Shown: positions 60,101 to 64,000 of the stretch, piece after piece
How the letters are laid out: each line of letters opens with the position of its first letter
How positions within the stretch are numbered: the stretch's first letter is position 1
Source: Bolinopsis microptera
Taxonomy: Eukaryota; Ctenophora; Tentaculata; Lobata; Bolinopsidae
Assembly (NCBI RefSeq): GCF_026151205.1
Contig: NC_087083.1
Coordinates: 14,134,944 to 14,198,943, forward strand
Reading direction: 5' to 3'
Length of the DNA: 64,000 nt
Translations under genes and position numbers: made by a program
The notes under the pieces: model-generated
What the model was told of the DNA's origin: nothing
Seen by the model: only the letters and a program-made list of their open reading frames with translations
Database searches by the model: none

Positions 60101-63100
60101 AACTACTTAAGGTTTATCCTGATTATTTTGTAGAATCTACTTCGAATCAACTACTTAAGGTTTATCCTGATTATTTTGTAGAATCTACTTCGAATCAACT
60201 ACTTAAGGTTTATCCTGATTATTTTGTAGAATCTACTTCGAATCAACTACTTAAGGTTTATCCTGATTATTTTGTAGAATCTACTTCGAATCAACTACTT
60301 AAGTACTTAACAAACGTTCAGATTTATAAATGTGTTGATGAAATAACTAATTAACTGACAGGTAATGGGTACAGAGCAGGACCCTACAAGTACAGTGACT
60401 ACTGCATGCTGTTCAGTGAACATGAAGACAGCTATTCCTGCACCGACACCCCACAACCTAGCGGTGGAAGAAACTTCTTCCTTGAGAAGTAAGTAAGGGG
60501 CCGACACCCCACAACCTAGCGGTGGAAGAAACTTCTTCCTTGAAAAGTAAGTAACCGACACCGCACAACCTAGCGGTGGGAGAAACTTCTTCCTTGAGAA
60601 GTAAGTAACCGACACCGCACAACCTAGCGGTGGAAGAAACTTCTTCCTTGAAAAGTAAGTAAGGGACCGACACCGCACAACCTAGCGGTGGAAGAAACTT
60701 CTTCCTTGAAAAGTAAGTAAGGGGCCGACACCGCACAACCTAGCGGTGGAAGAAACTTCTTCCTTGAAAAGTAAGTAACCGACACCGCACAACCTAGCGG
60801 TGGAAGAAACTTCTTCCTTGAAAAGTAAGTAACCGACACCCCACAACCTAGCGGTGGAAGAAACTTCTTCCTTGAAAAGTAAGTAACCGACACCGCACAA
60901 CCTAGCGGTGGGAGAAACTTCTTCCTTGAAAAGTAAGTGCACCGACACCGCACAACCTAGCGGCGGAAGAAACTTCTTCCTTGAAAAGTAAGTGCACCGA
61001 CACCGCACAACCTAGCGGCGGAAGAAACTTCTTCCTTGAAAAGTAAGTAAGGGGCCGACACCGCACAACCTAGCGGTGGGAGAAACTTCTTCCTTGAAAA
61101 GTAAGTAAGGGACCGACACCGCACAACCTAGCGGTGGAAGAAACTTCTTCCTTGAAAAGTAAGTAAGGGGCCGACACCGCACAACCTAGCGGTGGAAGAA
61201 ACTTCTTCCTTGAAAAGTAAGTAAGGGGCTGCACGTTGCTTCACAATTCTAGCTACCTTATAATAAGTAAGTGCAGGAATCATCTGCGAATTGAATCCTT
61301 AATAAAAAACCACTTCTCAGGCACGGTCCAAGCTCTGTATGTGTAATACACGATGGAGAGTGGGATATAAACGGATCTGACAGATCCAAGGGAGCCGGCT
61401 GTTACTCCATCTGCTGTAGAGACACTAACTTTGACGTGATAGATGTTTACAACGAGCCCCACAGCTGTTACCAACCTAAACAAACCATTCATGTGTCATC
61501 CTCCAACAACAATATCCGTGGTTCTTTGCAGTGCCCCAGCTGGGAGACTGCTTGCGGAGGGAGTGGTCGGACTAAGTGCCAGTCAGCAGGGAAGTGCATG
61601 ACTCCCTCACTTAGCAACGGACAGGTATACAGCAGCCAGGGCATGTACCAGATCACCATAGGTACAACTCTGTCTTATGTGTGTTTTGATGGCTTCGTCA
61701 TGCGAGGCTTCCCTTCTTCAGTTTGTCTTGGCAACAACCTATTTGCTAATCCTGTACCTGATTGTAAGCTTCCATGTGAAGACCCTTTCATTGAGTTCGG
61801 TACGGTTCTAAACTCAGCAGGGACTCAAAGACTAGTGGGTGACACAGTGACCTTCACCTGTAATACAGACTACAAACTAGAAGGGAGCAGTATCCTCACT
61901 TGTAGGATCAGCAGCTCAGGGTCCGAGAGAGCAGGTACATGGTACCCTGAGCGCCCTACCTGCAGGAAGGAGTATCTAGAGTGGTCAGGTTGGGGACCCT
62001 GCTCTGTTACTTGTGGAGATAACCCAGGAGAGAGGATACGGACCCGGGGCTGCTCTACTTGTGAAGATTTCGAGTATGAGAAGGAAGTGTGTTTTGTAAA
62101 CTCCACTTGTGATGATAACAGTGGAGCTACTGTTCCTGACAGCCCGGCTGGAGCTAACAACACTGTTATCTTGGTAGCTGTGTTCGCTGTCTTCTTCGTC
62201 TTCACTATCTTCATTATTGTGTTTATTGTCTGGTTCTTCGACAAGTCTCAGACTCAGCAGCGATCTCAGTCTCAGCTCTTTAACGAAAGTTATTATTGGT
62301 CTCAGCAGAATGTCTCGGGATTCAAGCGGAGAGAACGGTATGGTATATTACTAATATGCATTATATGTAAGGTTATTGTGTTGTTCATCTAATGATTATG
62401 CAAAGTTAGGGTGTTACTTGTAATATGTTATGATAACCTAACATAGGTATATCAATAATCAATATTACATACTAAGTTATTTAAGTATTTAGTTCATTAG
62501 TTTAAGATCCATCAATACTTTATCACTTCACCGTTTTCAGCTCGATGGATTTGTCGTCAGAGTACAGTGCTGCAAGTGGAAGTGTAAAACAACTCTTCAC
62601 CTCCCCTCCCTCCACCCCTTACACCACCGACACTCAACTATCCTCTAAAGGTTCTGAAGAGAGTCTCTTTGGAAGCGGAAAGAGTTTCCACATCCCGAGG
62701 ATCCATTACAAAAACCGTGCACGGGTTTTTCCAAAGAAACCTGTAGTTCATATCCCAACTCCTCCCTCGTATCAGGAATCATTGGAGATGCCAACCTTCA
62801 GCCCCGATCAGAATACTGGAATAGCACCGGATACTATAACTAATGCTACTACTAATACTATTACTAATTCTGGAATAGCCACGGATACTATTACTAATGA
62901 ACCACCGGACCTTGCAAAGTTGAGAGCCAGTATACAGGCAGCCAGGGTAAGAGTCAGAAATCATCCGTCAGTGAAAAGGTTGTTTGTGCCAAACCCTGTT
63001 ACGGGAGGCTCTTACAATCCCAATCAAATACCCTTCGAGATTTCAGAAAAAGAAGAGGAAAACTATTTGGAGGATTCTTGGGATTTTAGACAAAGACAAA

Positions 63101-63351
63101 CTGGGTTCAAGAGGCATTTTGGGTTTGCACCAAGTTCAGATTTAAAGGTCGAAGAAGAAGAAGATAACAAAATTGATGAAGTTGCAAGTCAAATAGAGAC
63201 AGAGACAGTTGCAAGTCAAATAGAGACAGAGACAGATGCAAGTCAAATAGAGACAGAGACAGTTGCAAGTCAACTAGAGACATATCTGAAAGTAGAAGAA
63301 GAAGACGGTGGGGGCATAGACAAAAATATGAACGAGAAAAGTGAAAATTGA
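57116..63351 (+). CDS. Membrane-anchored leishmanolysin-like (M8) pseudoprotease with CCP and TSP1 domains
   Basis: Exons: 57116-57256, 57443-57680, 58286-58420, 58622-58929, 59102-59223, 59422-59655, 60362-60488, 61321-62337, 62541-63351; phases match from the third exon on. Signal peptide (FIVVLSLLRITSP). M8 fold signatures: VVYLSAKLTKDC, RPIASYMNICP, the zinc-site region LHHLLHVMGIS, HFGC, CHVEERLYRGEILT, SILEDTGWY, PGKLGCDVL, SDYCMLF, CPSWETAC. The catalytic Glu is His and the Met-turn Met is Leu, while the third zinc His (CHVEER) remains. Then come two CCP domains, one TSP1 domain (WSGWGPCSVTCG), a transmembrane helix (ILVAVFAVFFVFTIFIIVFI) and a cytoplasmic tail of about 300 residues with four ASQIETET-type repeats. 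It is likely a surface receptor or decoy without peptidase activity. The link between exons 2 and 3 is not in phase, so an exon is missing. Confidence 0.85.
57242..57309 (+). repeat. 36-bp duplication of exon 1 end plus donor
   Basis: The stretch ccgctgctccctttcaggta + ggctccccacaaata occurs twice in tandem. Each copy has TTTCAG/GTAGGC, giving two possible donors (after 57256 or 57292). Use of the second would insert 12 codons in frame. Confidence 0.85.
57648..57893 (+). repeat. 61-63 bp tandem array with ready-made 33-nt microexons
   Basis: The end of exon 2 is followed by three copies of gcag/AAGTAACGCAATGCGGCCCG...CCAG/gtatta. Each copy has an acceptor, 33 nt of exon-like sequence and a donor, separated by 28-30 nt. 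Because 33 is a multiple of 3, each microexon would add 11 residues (EVTQCGPAIVP) in phase. The spacers are very short for introns, so the copies may instead be skipped as one intron or be read through. Confidence 0.85.
58078..58240 (+). repeat. Diverged 37-bp repeat in an intron
   Basis: Four partial copies of cctaagtaataattgtgata + gcaatgtaactggtaat in the intron before the 58,286 exon. Not linked to a splice site. Confidence 0.8.
59203..59285 (+). repeat. Short array at the end of exon 5 with donor and acceptor words
   Basis: ggttggtatattgcag/gta is followed by three diverged copies of ggtatatagcag/gtactggtt. Each carries AG/GT at the same place as the exon end coding the TGWY motif. Confidence 0.8.
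59640..60305 (+). repeat. 48-bp minisatellite starting at a donor
   Basis: About 13 copies of ggtttatcctgattattttg + tagaatctacttcgaatcaactacttaa. The first unit begins at the donor of exon 6 (GGCAG/GTTTAACC). The exon end itself (ccacggactggcag) is repeated at two later places (near 59,750 and 60,002), so exon bases were carried along in the amplification. Confidence 0.93.
60440..61227 (+). repeat. 55-62 bp array multiplying an exon end plus its donor
   Basis: About 14 copies of ccgacaccgcacaacctagc + ggtggaagaaacttcttccttgaaaagtaagt. The first copy is the last 49 bp of exon 7 with its GTAAGT. Every later copy keeps both the exon-like part and the donor. Minus-strand open frames here (FSRKKFLPPLGC) are repeat artefacts. 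Confidence 0.95.
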
Positions 63352-63717
63352 AGAGTGTGCAGAGAAATTGATTTTAAATTCTTAGACTTAAAGCTCTTGA
63401 AGAAATAATACGAAACTATAGTGCACCGATTGATCCGAACAGACTGTAAACGTAATGATAAAGTATGAAAAATAAAACTGTGATTTTTTTTATTATATCA
63501 TGACGTATATATAATATCTAAAATAATATCTAAAATATTTGACCTTATCGTTATGATATAATATGTTTTAAATAGTTGTATTTATAGGCAGGTATAATTG
63601 TTTTATTTATAGGCAAACAGTACACTGACCATAAGAGCATAAGGCAGTATAAGCAAGTATGTATAATGTATATACATGTACTATATATAATGTATAATGT
63701 ATATACAATGTACTGAC
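63352..63717. other. AT-rich 3' flank
   Basis: 3' flank of the leishmanolysin-like gene (aataaaac at about 63,471 is a possible poly-A signal) and intron of the minus-strand receptor-like gene. Contains tatataatgtata words. No other feature. Confidence 0.5.
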
Positions 63718-63983
63718 CATTGTTGTTAAGTGCAGTTAGACCTCTTGTTCTTCGTACTGCGTTGATAGCAATGTATAAAAGCAATGTGTATACACCTGAA
63801 AATGGAGATTAACAGATCTGTAAATCAGAAATTGTTGACGCGAGTCATAAAAATGCACCAGTACGACAAGTAACATAACTACTGCAGATAGTTGATATAT
63901 AGCTGACCTATAATGGTGCCCATAGGAACCACAATAAACACAAGAGCGTACACCATAACAGGGAGCATGTTGTCACTTATCAT
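63718..63983 (-). CDS. Possible GPCR start: N-terminus and helix 1
   Basis: Two minus-strand exons in phase (63983-63908, 63795-63718). They begin MISDNMLPVMVYALVFIV and continue VPMGTIIGVYTLLLYIA, then a basic loop (INAVRRTRGLTALNNN). A short N-terminus, a long hydrophobic helix, a Gly where class A receptors have the G of GN, and an RRTRG loop before NNN fit helix 1 to loop 1. The key Asn of helix 1 appears to be Thr. It may begin the gene whose helices 6-7 lie at 55.3-55.8 kb, which would nest the leishmanolysin-like gene in its intron, or it may be a separate gene. Confidence 0.42.
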
Positions 63984-64000
63984 GGAGGCTAGACACACTG

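Noticed and set aside
60307-61008. FSRKKFLPPLGC repeat frames (minus)
   Set aside because: Antisense to the exon-7-derived array; unit lengths vary and no start context exists.
61870-62244. 124-codon minus-strand frame
   Set aside because: Antisense shadow of the CCP/TSP1/transmembrane exon.

Overview
The window is nuclear DNA of an intron-rich, AT-rich animal. It carries a eukaryotic initiator tRNA-Met, GT-AG introns whose phases I could follow through several genes, and domain families typical of animals: matrixins with ShKT, CCP/Sushi or hemopexin modules, Ig domains, a thrombospondin type-1 repeat, DM9 repeats, QxW beta-trefoils and a seven-helix receptor. ShKT modules on a matrixin plus DM9 repeats suggest a marine invertebrate, possibly a cnidarian or another early-branching animal. 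I cannot fix the species from sequence alone.

Layout. 1-2.1 kb holds dispersed repeats and a GC-rich self-complementary island. 2.1-7.2 kb (+) is a DM9 plus beta-trefoil gene. 7.2-12.5 kb is mostly intergenic, with striking palindromes and one doubtful exon. 12.5-14.9 kb (+) is a compact matrixin with ShKT and CCP modules. 15.3-22.1 kb (-) is a secreted or surface protein with a ricin-type beta-trefoil and two Ig-like domains, its introns swollen by tandem repeats. 22-36 kb has almost no recognisable gene but large minisatellites and a tandem duplication of about 1.1 kb. 36.7-38.7 kb (+) is an intronless, full-length hemopexin matrix metalloproteinase. 39-50 kb holds minisatellites, a small signal-peptide gene (-), a possible terminal exon (+) and a MITE. 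50.5-55.8 kb (-) encodes helices 6-7 and the long tail of a GPCR. A hAT element at 54 kb retains a transposase C-terminal remnant and an 8-bp target-site duplication. 56.4 kb is tRNA-iMet (-). 57.1-63.4 kb (+) is a membrane-anchored leishmanolysin-like protein with two CCP domains, one TSP1 domain and a long tail. 63.7-64.0 kb (-) is the start of a possible receptor gene running in from the right edge.

The strongest unusual pattern is that many tandem arrays sit exactly on exon-intron junctions and carry copies of the donor, the acceptor, or both, often with exon bases. About 10 kb (roughly one sixth) of the window is tandem repeat. The second is that the leishmanolysin-like gene has lost the catalytic Glu (HHxxH in place of HExxH) and the Met-turn Met, while keeping its three histidines and fold signatures, so it looks like a pseudoprotease receptor.

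Most of the genes encode extracellular recognition or proteolysis proteins (DM9/beta-trefoil, ricin/Ig, two matrixins, a leishmanolysin-like receptor). They may form a loose neighbourhood of surface or secreted, perhaps immune-type, genes. That grouping is inference. Exon boundaries were placed by eye from splice consensus and phase.
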